DNA of 64,000 nt from Pedobacter lusitanus (GTDB lineage: Bacteria > Bacteroidota > Bacteroidia > Sphingobacteriales > Sphingobacteriaceae): contig NZ_CP157278.1 in assembly GCF_040026395.1 (NCBI RefSeq), positions 2,976,001 to 3,040,000 of the forward strand, in the 5' to 3' direction. How positions within the stretch are numbered: the stretch's first letter is position 1; each line of letters opens with the position of its first letter. The translations under genes and the position numbers were made by a program. Under the pieces are notes generated by a model, which saw only the letters and a program-made list of their open reading frames with translations, was not told the origin of the DNA and ran no database searches. Below are positions 28,200 to 38,299 of the stretch, piece after piece.

Positions 28200-31100
28200 A
28201 TGAAATCACTTCGTTTTTATACGTCTGTTCTTTTATTAAGTTTTTTTTGTACAGAAGTCTATTCACAATATGTCCCGCCACAGCCTAGTATAAACCCTAA
28301 TATATACTCAGCTAATACTGCTGGTTTAGGACAATATGGACAGGTTCCAGTCTCATTATTTAATGGATCTGCTGATGTTAGTATTCCTATATATGAATTA
28401 AATAATAGGGGTATAAAAATTCCAATTGCACTGCATTATAGTACATCCGGAAATCGTGTCGACAACAGACCTGGGTGGGTAGGACTTGGTTGGACACTAG
28501 AGGCCGGGGGATCAATAATCAGGGTTAGTGGTAATGCCGCTGATGAATATTCAGAATCTACTGATGAGAAGCCACTTAATTATCGATCAGGTTATAAAAA
28601 ACTAGATGACCCAAACTGGAAAACGAAAACCTTCGCTAGAGAATATGGCTTAGACGGTCCCGATGAATTTGTTTTTGATTTTCTTGGTATGAGTGGTAGT
28701 TTCTTTTTTGATCATACTGGTAAATGGCAGGTCAAATCAAAGCAAAATTTGCAGCTGAATATTGTTGATGAAGTAAAAAACGATTACGAGGTAAAAAATT
28801 CCGGGGGAAGGATATCCAAGCTTCGACATACCTTGACGAAATTTATTATTACTGATATGGATGGTGTAAGGTATACTTTTGGTGGAAATGAAGATGCGAT
28901 AGAATTCACACGATCACCATACGTATCTGATTGTATAGGATGCATTACTGCGGACAATTCATTGTTAATTTCCAATGCCTGGCTTTTGCAGAAGATCGAA
29001 TCTCCTAAAGGAATCATAACTTTTAATTATAAAAGAGAGTATAGTTTTGCCGATGTTTACTATTCTGAGATACATAGAAATGAGAGAGGTCAGATCAGTC
29101 CTATAGTGGAAGAAACAAGTGATATCGATTGTACACATCGTTATATAAATTATAGTTCTTATTTGAATGAAATAAAGACAGATGACGGTACTACTATTTC
29201 ATTTGACAAATCGATTTCTAATGATTTAGTAATAGGTCAAGGGGTTGGGGGCGTTCCTCCCCGTAAGGTGGAAATATGGGAAAGTAACAATCTTGTGGAA
29301 GCCTATAATATCTATGAAAGCTTATCTGATAACCCTGGAAATCCGAGAAACTATTTCAAAATGGATAAAATACAGGTTATTGATAAAAATCAAACTGTAA
29401 CCAAAGAAATAGATTTTGATTACATAGCAAATCCAACTGAACGTTTAAAGTTATCTGGAGTTTCTTTTATCGGAGCATCTTCTCGTATCATTGAAAAAAG
29501 ATACGACTTTCAGTATAATCCTCAAAACCTTCCTGATTATTGTATTGGTAAAATAGATCATTGGGGTTTCTCTAATGGCAAGCACTACCCCTGGCCAACT
29601 GGTCCGATTAATTTCCCCGATATGGATAAATACTACCAGTCAAGAGAGCCGGATTCAAGCTTCCTTCAGGCAGAAATGCTAACAAAAATAATATATCCAA
29701 CTAAAGGGACTTCAGAATTTGTATATGAAGCACATGATTACAATAAAGTAGTGAAGCAATTTCCTATTTCGATAGAGTCTCTTTCAAATAATCTAATTGC
29801 AGGGGGACTAAGAATAAAAAAGATAATTAGTACAGATGGCATAAGCAATACGCCACTAGTCAAAGAGTATTATTATATCAATAATTATTTAAATGGTGGT
29901 ACGGTCTCCAGCGGAGTAGTGTCGGGTCTACCATCTTATTATCTAGTGGGTAATGTCTTTGCTACACCAACGGTGAGTTATCCATATCGGGTTTTTTCTA
30001 GTAATTCATTAAATAACCTGAATCATACTAATGGAAATCATGTAACTTATACAGAAGTTGTAGAGAAAATAGGTGATGGAGGATATACGAGCTATAAATA
30101 TACAAATCAGGATAATGGCTATATGGACAAAGCCCCTTTCTACTCTAAGGATGGTCTTACACCGAGAATGGCATATCTTAAATCGTTCGGAAAATTAGAA
30201 TTAGAAAGAGGACTTTTGTTGGAAAAGAAATATTTCACAACGGACAAAAGTTTATTGCGCCGGGAAACCACAGTTTACAATAGTGATCCTAATCGTTATG
30301 AAGATTATGTAAGAGGCCTTCAGGTAGAAAATCGTGCAGGATATCTTTATGGGGCAATCATAACATTCCCATTTTTCACCTTTACTCCATATATTGAAAA
30401 AAACATTGTTGTTGACTATACTTCCGAAAAGGATTCTATAATCACATCTACAAGTTATGAGTATGGGAACCTCACTCATAAACAAATGACTAAAAGCACA
30501 ACCATTAATAGCAAAGGAGAAGCAATCACAACTGAGTATAAATATCCTCAGGATTTTGCCTATAGGCGACCATATAATAATATGCTTGCGCAACATATCT
30601 GGAGGCCTTTAGTTGAGCAGAATACATATAAAACCGATATAAGTTCGGGATATATAAATGGATTGCAGATTGAGTATTATAATCCGAGAGATGGTCTTTT
30701 TGTACCTAAAACTATTTCTATGAAAGTAAGGAGTTCTGATAATAGCTGGCAACCAAAAAATCAATATCACGAGTATGATAAATATGGAAATATTTTAAGT
30801 CAGTCAAACGATAAAGGATCCAGAACAAATTATATCTGGGGATATTCAGGACAACGTCCAATAGCGAAAATTGAGAATACGAACATGACTAGTTCAGATA
30901 TTGTAATGAATACCGTATACAAGAGGGTAATGATCCCTATTGGTTCAACTTCTGCTTCAATTAATTTCACTTCTGGTACAATCGCGGATATTAAATTAGA
31001 AATTGATTCCGAACCTGGTAGCACTAATACTTTGCAGTATGTTTTATCCGGAAGTGGAACTAAATCCGGAAATTTATGTGTTAGCAGATCTAGTCAGAGT

Positions 31101-31652
31101 TGTAGTTATCCTTCAACAGTTGTATTTAATAATATGCCGGAGGGAACTTATACACTTGAAGCAAGTGCAAGTGCAGGCTCAGAAGGTCGGGTCAAAAGTA
31201 TCACAATAGCTTATACTGAAAAGCAGATACCTTCTCCCGAATTCTTTTATGAGGGATTTGAGGAAGTTAGCGATAATGTAATTACTGGAGGAGCACATTC
31301 CGGTAATAAATACTACAATACTGATTACCGAATCCCGTTAAGTTTTACTTTTACTAAGGGGAATAATTATATAATTCAATGGTGGAACTATGTCGATGAT
31401 AAATGGAATTTTAATCAACAGCCATATACTCCGGATATTTTATTGAAAGGGCCGGTTGATGATATCCGCATATTTCCTAAGGATGCTAAAATGACGACTT
31501 ATACCTATGATAGTAGTGGAAATATTACAAGTCAGACTGATGCGAAAGGTAATGTAACTAATTATGAATATGATGAATTTCAACGCCTTAATTCTGTTAA
31601 AGATCAGAATGGAAATATCCTGAAAAATAACACTTACAATTATAAAAATTAA
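28200..31652 (+). CDS. Large secreted Rhs/YD-repeat protein (first Rhs subunit, no toxin tip)
   Basis: 1150 residues with a Sec signal peptide (MKSLRFYTSVLLLSFFCTEVYSQ). The N terminus resembles the SpvB/TcB start of Tc-toxin shells (VSLFNGSADVSIPIYEL, then IPIALHYSTSG and WVGLGWTLEAGGSI). Many YD repeats follow, for example YTYDSSGNITSQTDAKGN and YEYDEFQRLNSV near the C terminus. An immunoglobulin-like, Gly/Ser-rich insertion lies at about 905-1000. It lacks the Rhs core DPxG motif and any toxin domain, so it is probably a shell or carrier partner for the next gene, which begins six bases after its stop. Confidence 0.85.
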   Translation: MKSLRFYTSVLLLSFFCTEVYSQYVPPQPSINPNIYSANTAGLGQYGQVPVSLFNGSADVSIPIYELNNRGIKIPIALHYSTSGNRVDNRPGWVGLGWTLEAGGSIIRVSGNAADEYSESTDEKPLNYRSGYKKLDDPNWKTKTFAREYGLDGPDEFVFDFLGMSGSFFFDHTGKWQVKSKQNLQLNIVDEVKNDYEVKNSGGRISKLRHTLTKFIITDMDGVRYTFGGNEDAIEFTRSPYVSDCIGCITADNSLLISNAWLLQKIESPKGIITFNYKREYSFADVYYSEIHRNERGQISPIVEETSDIDCTHRYINYSSYLNEIKTDDGTTISFDKSISNDLVIGQGVGGVPPRKVEIWESNNLVEAYNIYESLSDNPGNPRNYFKMDKIQVIDKNQTVTKEIDFDYIANPTERLKLSGVSFIGASSRIIEKRYDFQYNPQNLPDYCIGKIDHWGFSNGKHYPWPTGPINFPDMDKYYQSREPDSSFLQAEMLTKIIYPTKGTSEFVYEAHDYNKVVKQFPISIESLSNNLIAGGLRIKKIISTDGISNTPLVKEYYYINNYLNGGTVSSGVVSGLPSYYLVGNVFATPTVSYPYRVFSSNSLNNLNHTNGNHVTYTEVVEKIGDGGYTSYKYTNQDNGYMDKAPFYSKDGLTPRMAYLKSFGKLELERGLLLEKKYFTTDKSLLRRETTVYNSDPNRYEDYVRGLQVENRAGYLYGAIITFPFFTFTPYIEKNIVVDYTSEKDSIITSTSYEYGNLTHKQMTKSTTINSKGEAITTEYKYPQDFAYRRPYNNMLAQHIWRPLVEQNTYKTDISSGYINGLQIEYYNPRDGLFVPKTISMKVRSSDNSWQPKNQYHEYDKYGNILSQSNDKGSRTNYIWGYSGQRPIAKIENTNMTSSDIVMNTVYKRVMIPIGSTSASINFTSGTIADIKLEIDSEPGSTNTLQYVLSGSGTKSGNLCVSRSSQSCSYPSTVVFNNMPEGTYTLEASASAGSEGRVKSITIAYTEKQIPSPEFFYEGFEEVSDNVITGGAHSGNKYYNTDYRIPLSFTFTKGNNYIIQWWNYVDDKWNFNQQPYTPDILLKGPVDDIRIFPKDAKMTTYTYDSSGNITSQTDAKGNVTNYEYDEFQRLNSVKDQNGNILKNNTYNYKN

Positions 31653-31658
31653 GGTCCG

Positions 31659-34600
31659 ATGAAAATAAATCAATCTGTTTTTTCGTTTTTAATCTCATTT
31701 ATTTTTGCCTTAATACTAAGTCCTGGATTAGGTTATAGTCAATTAGTTAAGCTTTCTGGACCAACGACGGGGGAACATTCTTCCAACCAAAAAATTCTAT
31801 TGCTTCCTGGATTTAAGACTAGAGGACCATTTCGCGCTTTTATTGTTAAAAATTTAAATGCTAAGCTGGGATCTACTCCAAGCCAAACGCAGAATTATGT
31901 GATTACCAATACCTATAAGGAAGCTAGTAGACAGGTTTTGACAGATCCTTCCGTCCTTCAGATGAGCCAGGTTATTCAGTATTTTGATGGTCTGGGCAGA
32001 CCATTGCAGGTAATCCAAACGAAAGGTAGTTCATTGGGAAATGATGTAGTTCAGTCCGTAGTATATGATAAATATGGCCTGGAGTCAAAAAAATATTTAC
32101 CTTATGTGGATCAAAGTGGAGATGGATCTTATAAATCTGATGCGCTAAAAAGCCAGCTACAGTTTTATTCTGATTCCGGTCTCGATGTTACGGTAGTAAA
32201 AACGACAAGACCATACAGTCAAACAATTTTTGAACCCTCACCTTTGAATAGAATTACTGAGCAAGGTTTCCCGGGAGTAGTGTGGCAACCCTCAAATGTG
32301 GCTAGAACTAATGATGGGGGAAGGACAGTCCTTAGTAGTTATCGAACTAATAATAGTTCTGTTAATTATGCTGGCGACGGCTATGCCGTACGCTTATGGA
32401 ATGCTGTTCCAGTAGTTGGAGAAGAATATAAAAGAAGTTTGTCAAGCAGTAGTTATTATGAGAATGGGCAGCTTTATGTGAAAATTACAAAAGATGAAAA
32501 TTGGATAAGTGGAGATGGTAAGGCTGGGGTTACAGAAGAGTACATTGATAAAAACAACCAACTAATATTAAGACGTACTTTTAATGTTAAAGAAGGTAAA
32601 ACGGAAGTGTTGTCTTCTTATTATGTTTATGATGATTTTGGCGATCTTAGTTTTGTGCTTCCGCCAGGATCTAATCCTGACAGCGAGACAATCAGTCAGA
32701 ATAACTTAGATCTTTACTGCTACCAGTATCGTTATGATGATAGAAAACGATTGATTGAAAAGCGGATTCCTGGTATGGCTGATTGGATTGAGTTAATCTA
32801 TAATTCCCTTGATCAGTTGGTATTTAGCCAGGATCCGTTACAGCGGAAGAATAATAAAAGAAGCTTTATTAAATACGATGGTTTAGGCAGGGTGATCATG
32901 AACGGTGTGGTGAACAATTCCACAGCTACAAGAGCTCAATTACAAGAATTAGTTAACAGCCAATTAGTTAATTGGGAACGTAGGATTGCAAATTCTTCTC
33001 ATGGTTATAGTAATGAAACTCTACCCTCTGTCTCAGATTTAGAGGGACCTGAATTAGTAAATTATTATGATGATTATAGTATCGCCGGAATCCCTAGTGA
33101 CGAATCTATTAATTATAGTAAAAAACTTTATGATATGCCAACTTCAAGTAAGACCAGAGTTTTGGGAACAAATGATTTCCTCTGGGTAGTAAATTATTAT
33201 AATGATGAGGGACGAGTCGCTAAACTTTATAAGCAACATTATCTATCTGGTGTTATTGATAAGAAAAACTACGATGAGATTACTAATAGCTATAATTTTG
33301 AAGGAGCTCTGACTTTAAGTAACCGTATACATCATAGTACAAAAAGTGATAATCTGACTATTATTAATCGTTATGAATATGATCATATCGGTAGAAAGAT
33401 AAGGAGCTATGAGCAGATTGGCAGTGATAAAGAAGTATTGTTGGTAGAGAATATCTATAATGAAGTTGGGCAATTGAAGAGAAGAGAGCTGAATAATGGA
33501 GAGCAAAAGACGACTTTCACATATAATGAACGTGGTTGGCTAAAGGAAAGCACTTCAGATCAGTTCAGCCAGCAGTTAAAATACCATGATGGTACAACTC
33601 CTCAATATAATGGTAACATTTCTAATCAGCTATGGGGGGCAGGTACTACACTAAATAAAAACTTTGTGTATACCTATGACAAATTGAACAGGTTAAGTAG
33701 CGGACTTAGTAAAGAAATGAGTGAGACGTTAACCTATGACATTATGGGGAATATCCAAAGCTTGCGACGTGATGATATGATTCGTAACTATACTTACAAT
33801 GGTCATCAGTTGAGTCAGACAATTGGCGGCCCGGAAAAGTATAGTTATAAGTACGATGAGAATGGGAATACAATTGTTGATGGAAGAAGTGGGCAAGCAA
33901 TTACTTATAACAGTTTGAATCTGCCAGCTAAAATAGCTGGACTTGAACTTTCTTATTTATATGATGCTACTGGAGAAAAGTTGAAAAAGACAAGTAAAGG
34001 AGAAGTAACTGATTATATAAATGGAATTCAATATACAAAAGGTGATTTAGAACTAATTCAAACAGAAGTTGGTGTTGCCAGAAGAAATGGTACTAGCTAT
34101 AGATATGAGTATAATCTTAGTGATCATTTAGGAAATAGCCGGATGACATTTTATAAGAATCCTACCGGAAAAATTGAGATTTTGCAACAAGATGATTATT
34201 ATGCATTCGGTTTGAGGAATCCAATTAAAGTTCCATCAAGTGATAATAAGTATCTTTATAATGGGAAAGAGTTACAGGAAGAATTAGGTCAGTATGATTA
34301 CGGGGCTCGTTTTTATGATCCTGTAATAGCCAGGTGGAATGTAGTGGATCCACTTTCTGAGAAGATGAGAAGGCATTCTCCTTATAATTATGCGTTCAAT
34401 AATCCGATTAGATTTGTAGATCCTGATGGAATGGCACCACAGGGGCCCGGGCCAACTGGTACACCTATTCTTGGACTACCGCTTATGAAGCTGTTTTTGA
34501 GTTATCAAAAAGCTATCATGAAGATGGGCATGAATAATGTTGCATCAGTTTTGAATACTGTATCTAATGCCAATAATGCTGGTATGGCAAAAGGTACGGT

Positions 34601-35084
34601 GAAGGCGGAATATACAGCTGCCGCTAATCAAGGGGTTAAAAACTTAGCAGTAGGACTTGCTTTAGGGGAGGCTACAGGTGGGCTTTTAGGGCAAATAGGT
34701 AAAGGTTTGGGAGCTACAGGAGTTGGGGCTGCTGCTGCTGAAGGTGGCGCTACTACTACAGCTTTAGCTAAGTTTTATCCTGCGAATAATGGTTTTTTGG
34801 GGACTGAAGAAAGAATGTTTTTGACACCAGGAGACCAGATCAGTCGTTATGGAAGTAGTGCCGGTAAATTTTTCTCTCCAGCTGATACTCCTTTGCCAAT
34901 GAGAGCTTTGCCGCCAGGTGCAAATACAAATATTTATAATTCATATGAAGTTTTAAAGCCTTTTGAAGTGCAAACTGGTACAATTGCTCCGGCTTTTAAT
35001 CAACTTGGTTTAGGTACTCAGTACCTGTCTCCGGTATCTGCTGATATACTATTAAAGCGAGGAATTATAGCGCCATCACAATAA
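31659..35084 (+). CDS. Rhs toxin with DUF6443 N-region, Rhs core and TNT-type NAD+ glycohydrolase tip
   Basis: 1141 residues. Signal peptide, then a DUF6443-type region with SQVIQYFDGLGRPLQVIQTK, many YD repeats, then the conserved Rhs core LYNGKELQEELGQYDYGARF and [18 protein letters not shown], ending [11 protein letters not shown] at about residue 925. A linker of about 110 residues follows ([12 protein letters not shown]). The last 100 residues match the TNT (tuberculosis necrotizing toxin) domain: NNGFLG, ISRYGSSAGKFFSP, MRALPPG, IAPAFNQLGLGTQY. Arg1063 and Gln1121 correspond by motif to active-site residues of M. tuberculosis TNT, which depletes NAD+. The putative immunity gene follows four bases after the stop. 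This is the only tip in the island attached to a full Rhs shell. Confidence 0.9.
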   Translation: MKINQSVFSFLISFIFALILSPGLGYSQLVKLSGPTTGEHSSNQKILLLPGFKTRGPFRAFIVKNLNAKLGSTPSQTQNYVITNTYKEASRQVLTDPSVLQMSQVIQYFDGLGRPLQVIQTKGSSLGNDVVQSVVYDKYGLESKKYLPYVDQSGDGSYKSDALKSQLQFYSDSGLDVTVVKTTRPYSQTIFEPSPLNRITEQGFPGVVWQPSNVARTNDGGRTVLSSYRTNNSSVNYAGDGYAVRLWNAVPVVGEEYKRSLSSSSYYENGQLYVKITKDENWISGDGKAGVTEEYIDKNNQLILRRTFNVKEGKTEVLSSYYVYDDFGDLSFVLPPGSNPDSETISQNNLDLYCYQYRYDDRKRLIEKRIPGMADWIELIYNSLDQLVFSQDPLQRKNNKRSFIKYDGLGRVIMNGVVNNSTATRAQLQELVNSQLVNWERRIANSSHGYSNETLPSVSDLEGPELVNYYDDYSIAGIPSDESINYSKKLYDMPTSSKTRVLGTNDFLWVVNYYNDEGRVAKLYKQHYLSGVIDKKNYDEITNSYNFEGALTLSNRIHHSTKSDNLTIINRYEYDHIGRKIRSYEQIGSDKEVLLVENIYNEVGQLKRRELNNGEQKTTFTYNERGWLKESTSDQFSQQLKYHDGTTPQYNGNISNQLWGAGTTLNKNFVYTYDKLNRLSSGLSKEMSETLTYDIMGNIQSLRRDDMIRNYTYNGHQLSQTIGGPEKYSYKYDENGNTIVDGRSGQAITYNSLNLPAKIAGLELSYLYDATGEKLKKTSKGEVTDYINGIQYTKGDLELIQTEVGVARRNGTSYRYEYNLSDHLGNSRMTFYKNPTGKIEILQQDDYYAFGLRNPIKVPSSDNKYLYNGKELQEELGQYDYGARFYDPVIARWNVVDPLSEKMRRHSPYNYAFNNPIRFVDPDGMAPQGPGPTGTPILGLPLMKLFLSYQKAIMKMGMNNVASVLNTVSNANNAGMAKGTVKAEYTAAANQGVKNLAVGLALGEATGGLLGQIGKGLGATGVGAAAAEGGATTTALAKFYPANNGFLGTEERMFLTPGDQISRYGSSAGKFFSPADTPLPMRALPPGANTNIYNSYEVLKPFEVQTGTIAPAFNQLGLGTQYLSPVSADILLKRGIIAPSQ
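34291..34708 (+). repeat. Copy A of a 418-bp Rhs core-linker segment
   Basis: Runs from the DYGARFYDP codons to just before the TNT domain. It aligns without gaps to 37882-38299 ahead of the first orphan tip; both copies are exactly 418 bp and differ only by scattered, mostly synonymous changes. It is an obvious substrate for homologous exchange of toxin tips. Confidence 0.85.
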
Positions 35085-35088
35085 GAAT

Positions 35089-35322
35089 ATGAATAGAGAG
35101 GAATTAAAACAAAAATTAGAGGAACTTAATGTATACCCAGGTTTTTATTCGCTAAACGGTGAACTTCTACCTGACCGAATTGTATTGAATCATAATTATG
35201 ATAAATGGGAGGTATTCTATTTCGATGAAAGGGGGAATCGAGACAGTGAAAAGACTTTTTCTTCTGAAAATGATGCTTGCAATTATATTTATAGGTACTT
35301 TATAAGACAAAAGGGAATTTAG
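35089..35322 (+). CDS. Putative immunity protein for the TNT tip
   Basis: 77-residue acidic soluble protein without a signal peptide, beginning four bases after the Rhs-TNT stop. Sequence features: NVYPGFYSLNGELLPDRIVL, then WEVFYFDERGNRDSEKTF and a C-terminal helix. Size, cytosolic location, position and acidity fit an immunity protein that neutralises the NAD+ glycohydrolase in the producing cell. I do not recognise the family by name. A strong terminator follows, ending the Rhs operon. Confidence 0.75.
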   Translation: MNREELKQKLEELNVYPGFYSLNGELLPDRIVLNHNYDKWEVFYFDERGNRDSEKTFSSENDACNYIYRYFIRQKGI

Positions 35323-35332
35323 AAGAAATGTA

Positions 35333-35380
35333 AATAAGCAAAAGATCCTGGTTCAAAAGAGCCAGGATCTTTTGCTTATT
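35333..35380 (+). terminator. Strong terminator of the Rhs-TNT operon
   Basis: 22-base arms (35333-35354 and 35359-35380) with one mismatch and an AAAA loop; the descending arm includes TTTTGCTTATT. It closes the active Rhs operon. Confidence 0.85.
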
Positions 35381-35419
35381 TAGGATTATATGTTTTCTTG
35401 GTTTTGTAATCCCTGATGA

Positions 35420-35788
35420 CCAGGTCCATATATACATGTTACCCGTGCAGAGATACTGGTTGAACGTACGATTGGAAAGTCTGGACGAAAGCCTGCCCAG
35501 CTGAAACCATCCGATCAGATCGATCAGCTTTTTGTCAGTGTAAATGGCTGTGAACAGATCAAAAACAGCCTGCTGCACCTGGGCTATGCCTTGAAAAAGA
35601 TCAACCCGAAGTATAGAAATGGCGGGCAGCTCCGTCAAAGTGTAATCACCGAATGGCTAAAAGAGAAAGACTTACGTATGGTTCAGTATATGGCCGGTCA
35701 CCGTTATGTCAGCAGTACCGAACGCTATCAAACCAGTAACCTGGAAGACCTGAAAGAGGCTTTAAATAAACACCATCCTTTGAAATAA
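35420..35788 (+). pseudogene. Tyrosine recombinase, C-terminal fragment
   Basis: An open frame of about 122 codons without a start; two TGA codons lie directly upstream at 35414 and 35417. It encodes the last third of a Bacteroidota site-specific tyrosine recombinase: GYALKKINPKYRNGGQLRQS, then LRMVQYMAGHRYVSSTERYQ. The catalytic Arg of box II may be in GQLRQSVI, and the His/Tyr motif HRYVSSTERY is present, with the Tyr nucleophile near the end. The N-terminal DNA-binding half is missing. It begins right after the Rhs terminator, so this is probably the remnant of the mobile element that brought in, or flanked, the island. Confidence 0.8.
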
Positions 35789-35912
35789 TCATCCGGTGAG
35801 GATAAAATATATCAATAGTGCTGTTAAAAATGGAACGCTTGCGTTCCAAATTGAGGCATGCGTATTACCAGTTTGATTGAGAGATCAGGAGAAAAACATT
35901 AATATTGTAACT

Positions 35913-36950
35913 ATGAGTGGTATTGAAAAAGACAGCTACAGAAGTTTCTTGTCAGAAATAAAAAACAAAGTGTATCAGGCGCAATACGAGGCGATGAAGC
36001 AAGTGAATACCAGGCTTGTTACACTCTATTGGGAGATCGGGAAAAATATCATAGAAAAGTAGAAAGAACATGGTTGGGGCAAATCAGTTGTGGAACAATT
36101 GGCGGAAGACCTACAAAAAGAATTCGCAGGAATGGAGGGCTTGAGTAGCCGGAATATATGGCGCATGCGTATGTTTTATAGCACTTACGAAAAACTGCCA
36201 CCAATGGTGGCAGAAATTGGGTGGAGCCACAATATCCTGATTATTGAGAAGTGTAAAGATGAATTGGAGCGCCAGTTTTATATTGGAATGACCAAAAAAT
36301 ACGGCTGGACAAAGAACGTATTGATTCATCACATTGAAGGCAAAAGCTATGAGCGTTTTTTATTAGGACAAACCAACTTTGATAAGACTGTAGAAGAAAA
36401 GTATCGAAAACAGGCTAAACTATCGGTAAGAGATGAATACAACTTTGAGTTTTTGGAGCTAAAAGATCAGCACGAAGAAAAAGAACTCGAAACGGCCATT
36501 ATAAAAAATATGCGAAGCTTTCTAATAGAAATGGGAGGTGACTTTACTTTTGTGAGTAATCAATACCGTTTAGAGGTTGGGGATGAAAATTACTATATCG
36601 ATATATTGCTTTATCATAGACGCTTAAAATCTTTAGTGGCCATTGAGCTCAAGACAGGAAAATTCAAGCCTGAGTATGCAGGTAAAATGAACTTTTATCT
36701 ATCGGTACTGAACGATAAAGTGCGTCTGGAAGGTGAAAATCCCTCTATTGGGATCATTGTATGCAAAGAGAAGAACCGGACAACAGTTGAGTATGCGCTG
36801 AATGAGGTAAGGCAGCCAATCGGAGTCGCCTCTTACCGGGTAACGGCAAGTTTGCCAAACGATTATAAAGATCTATTGCCAACGCCTGAAACGATTATCG
36901 AGAGTATATCAGGTATTATTGGCAATCTTCCGGCAACAGAAGAAGAATAG
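35913..36950 (+). pseudogene. DUF1016 (YhcG-type) PD-(D/E)XK nuclease, interrupted by an amber codon
   Basis: Full-length frame of about 345 codons from ATG 35913, broken once by TAG at 36060-36062, where homologues have a charged or polar residue; a single C to T change in CAG would create it. Before the stop: ATG-SGIEKDSYRSFLSEIK, then TRLVTLYWEIGKNIIEK. After it: GWGKSVVEQLAEDLQKEF, then the nuclease core YIDILLYHRRLKSLVAIELK with the Asp and ExK active-site residues intact. YhcG/DUF1016 genes often travel with restriction or defence loci. An internal GTG at 36090 could express the nuclease half alone. Nothing else in the frame is damaged, suggesting a recent lesion. Confidence 0.85.
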
Positions 36951-37783
36951 AGCCCCCGCAAACCTCCAGTCCCTCAAAATCCAGCCAGCTCGCAAGAGCT
37001 CGCTTCTCTCTGTCTTTTGCTGTCCTTCCCCTCTGCCCGCGCTGCCGGTGAAGAACCGGCCCCATGCTAAATAACATAATACACATTATAAACGCAGCAG
37101 AGTAATCCATGACTTTGGTTAAATCCCAGTGCTGGTATTATAATGGGTATTATATTAAATAGCCGCTCGGCCGACCCTCGGCCACCGCTCCCGTTCCAGC
37201 CCATAGCCAAAGTACTTTCATAAAAACAGGTGTCAGCCAGGCTATCGGCTTCCACTACCTACAGTGTAGGCAATCGTTGCAAAACGCAACCTTTGCCTTT
37301 GTTGATATATGCCGTCTCCTTCCAGTCGGTCAGGCGGCAAAGCCTGCGGCAGCATGGTATTGTTGATTGATGGTGGCAGTGCAAGACTGGTCGGGAGAAC
37401 TTAGTTCGCTCCCTGAAACAAGGACAGTGCTCCCGCCCAGCCTCTCAGGAATAGAAAGAGCCGCTCTTATCCTCCGTTCTGCCAAAGCTCTTTCCATCCC
37501 TGGAGGGAGCAAGATGCCAAACCTTCATCATGGGTTCAGGTAGTTCATTTGTTAAGCCACCCCGAGCCTAAGAAAGAGAAGCTGTCAAGGGATCGTGGAA
37601 TAAATGGCCTTTTTGAGGGCAAAGGCTGTGTGCGTTTATGCCGCGAAAGCCCTTTACTGCTTTTCTTTCGAGGCTATCTTTGCTGTAACAGATGAACTAA
37701 CGAAACAGCAGTACCGTTCATAGTTCCGCACCTGGCAGATAAAAGACAACAAAAAAACACGAACCAATGGGGCATTGTAAAGA
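36951..37783. other. Non-coding stretch, mobile-element relic
   Basis: About 830 bp without a convincing gene. It looks richer in G and C than the flanking Rhs DNA, and no frame has protein-like composition for more than about 60 codons. The part at 37665-37725 (GGCTATCTTTGCTGTAACAG onward) resembles 39203-39262, the 3' side of the antisense regulator remnant ahead of orphan tip 2, so it is probably a further decayed copy of the same upstream unit. No structural RNA is recognisable. Confidence 0.5.
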
Positions 37784-37917
37784 CAAATAAAAAACTAACT
37801 TTACGAGAAAGGAAAGTTCTTTATAGCACCGAAAAAGTGCAGCCAGAAAACCTGGCAAACCTAAAAAAAGTTGCATAAGGGAGTATGATTACGGGGCAAG
37901 GTTCTATGATCCTGTAG
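37784..37917 (+). repeat. Leader repeat R1 ahead of orphan tip 1
   Basis: First of four near-identical leaders of about 135 bp. Order of elements: CAAATAAAAAACTAACTTTAC with a TAACTTTA resembling a -7 box; a pair AACTTT/AAAGTT; a small hairpin from the GCACC...AGTGC pair; a third pair CCAG/CTGG; a poly-A stretch; TTGCATAAGGG; then the Rhs core codons for DYGARFYDP. In R1 a TTG lies 18 bases before TAACTTTA, giving a plausible -33 box. The corresponding ATG of R2 and R3 is ATA here. Confidence 0.8.
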
Positions 37918-38299
37918 TTGGAAGATGGAATGTAGTGGACCCACTATCGGAGAAGATGAGAGGGCATTCGCCATATAATTATGCTTTCAATAATCCGATT
38001 AGATTTGTGGATCCTGATGGAAGAGCTCCGCAAGGACCTGGGCCGAATGGTACACCTATTCTTGGATTGCCTCTTTTGAAACTGTTTGTGAGTTATCAAA
38101 AAGCCATTATGAAGATGGGCATGGATAATGTTGCATCAGTTTTAAATACCGTATCTAATGCTAATAATGCAGGTATGGCTAAAGGTAAAGTGAAGGAAGA
38201 GTATACGGCGGCGGCTAATCAGGGAGTGAAGGACTTGGCGGTTGGGTTTGCTTTAGGTGAGGCTACGGGTGGGCTTCTAGGGCAAATCGGTAAAGGTTT
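37882..38299 (+). repeat. Copy B of the 418-bp Rhs core-linker segment
   Basis: Ungapped partner of 34291-34708. Beyond 38299 the two sequences diverge completely, one into a TNT domain, the other into the ADP-ribosyltransferase-like domain. Confidence 0.85.

Noticed and set aside
35300..35638. 112-codon minus-strand ORF after the TNT immunity gene
   Set aside because: Covers the terminator stem and is antisense to the recombinase fragment.
37784..37870. Leader as a known riboswitch (preQ1, cobalamin, c-di-GMP)
   Set aside because: Short segments such as AAAAAACTAA or GGCAAACC look familiar, but the full consensus structures of those classes are not present.
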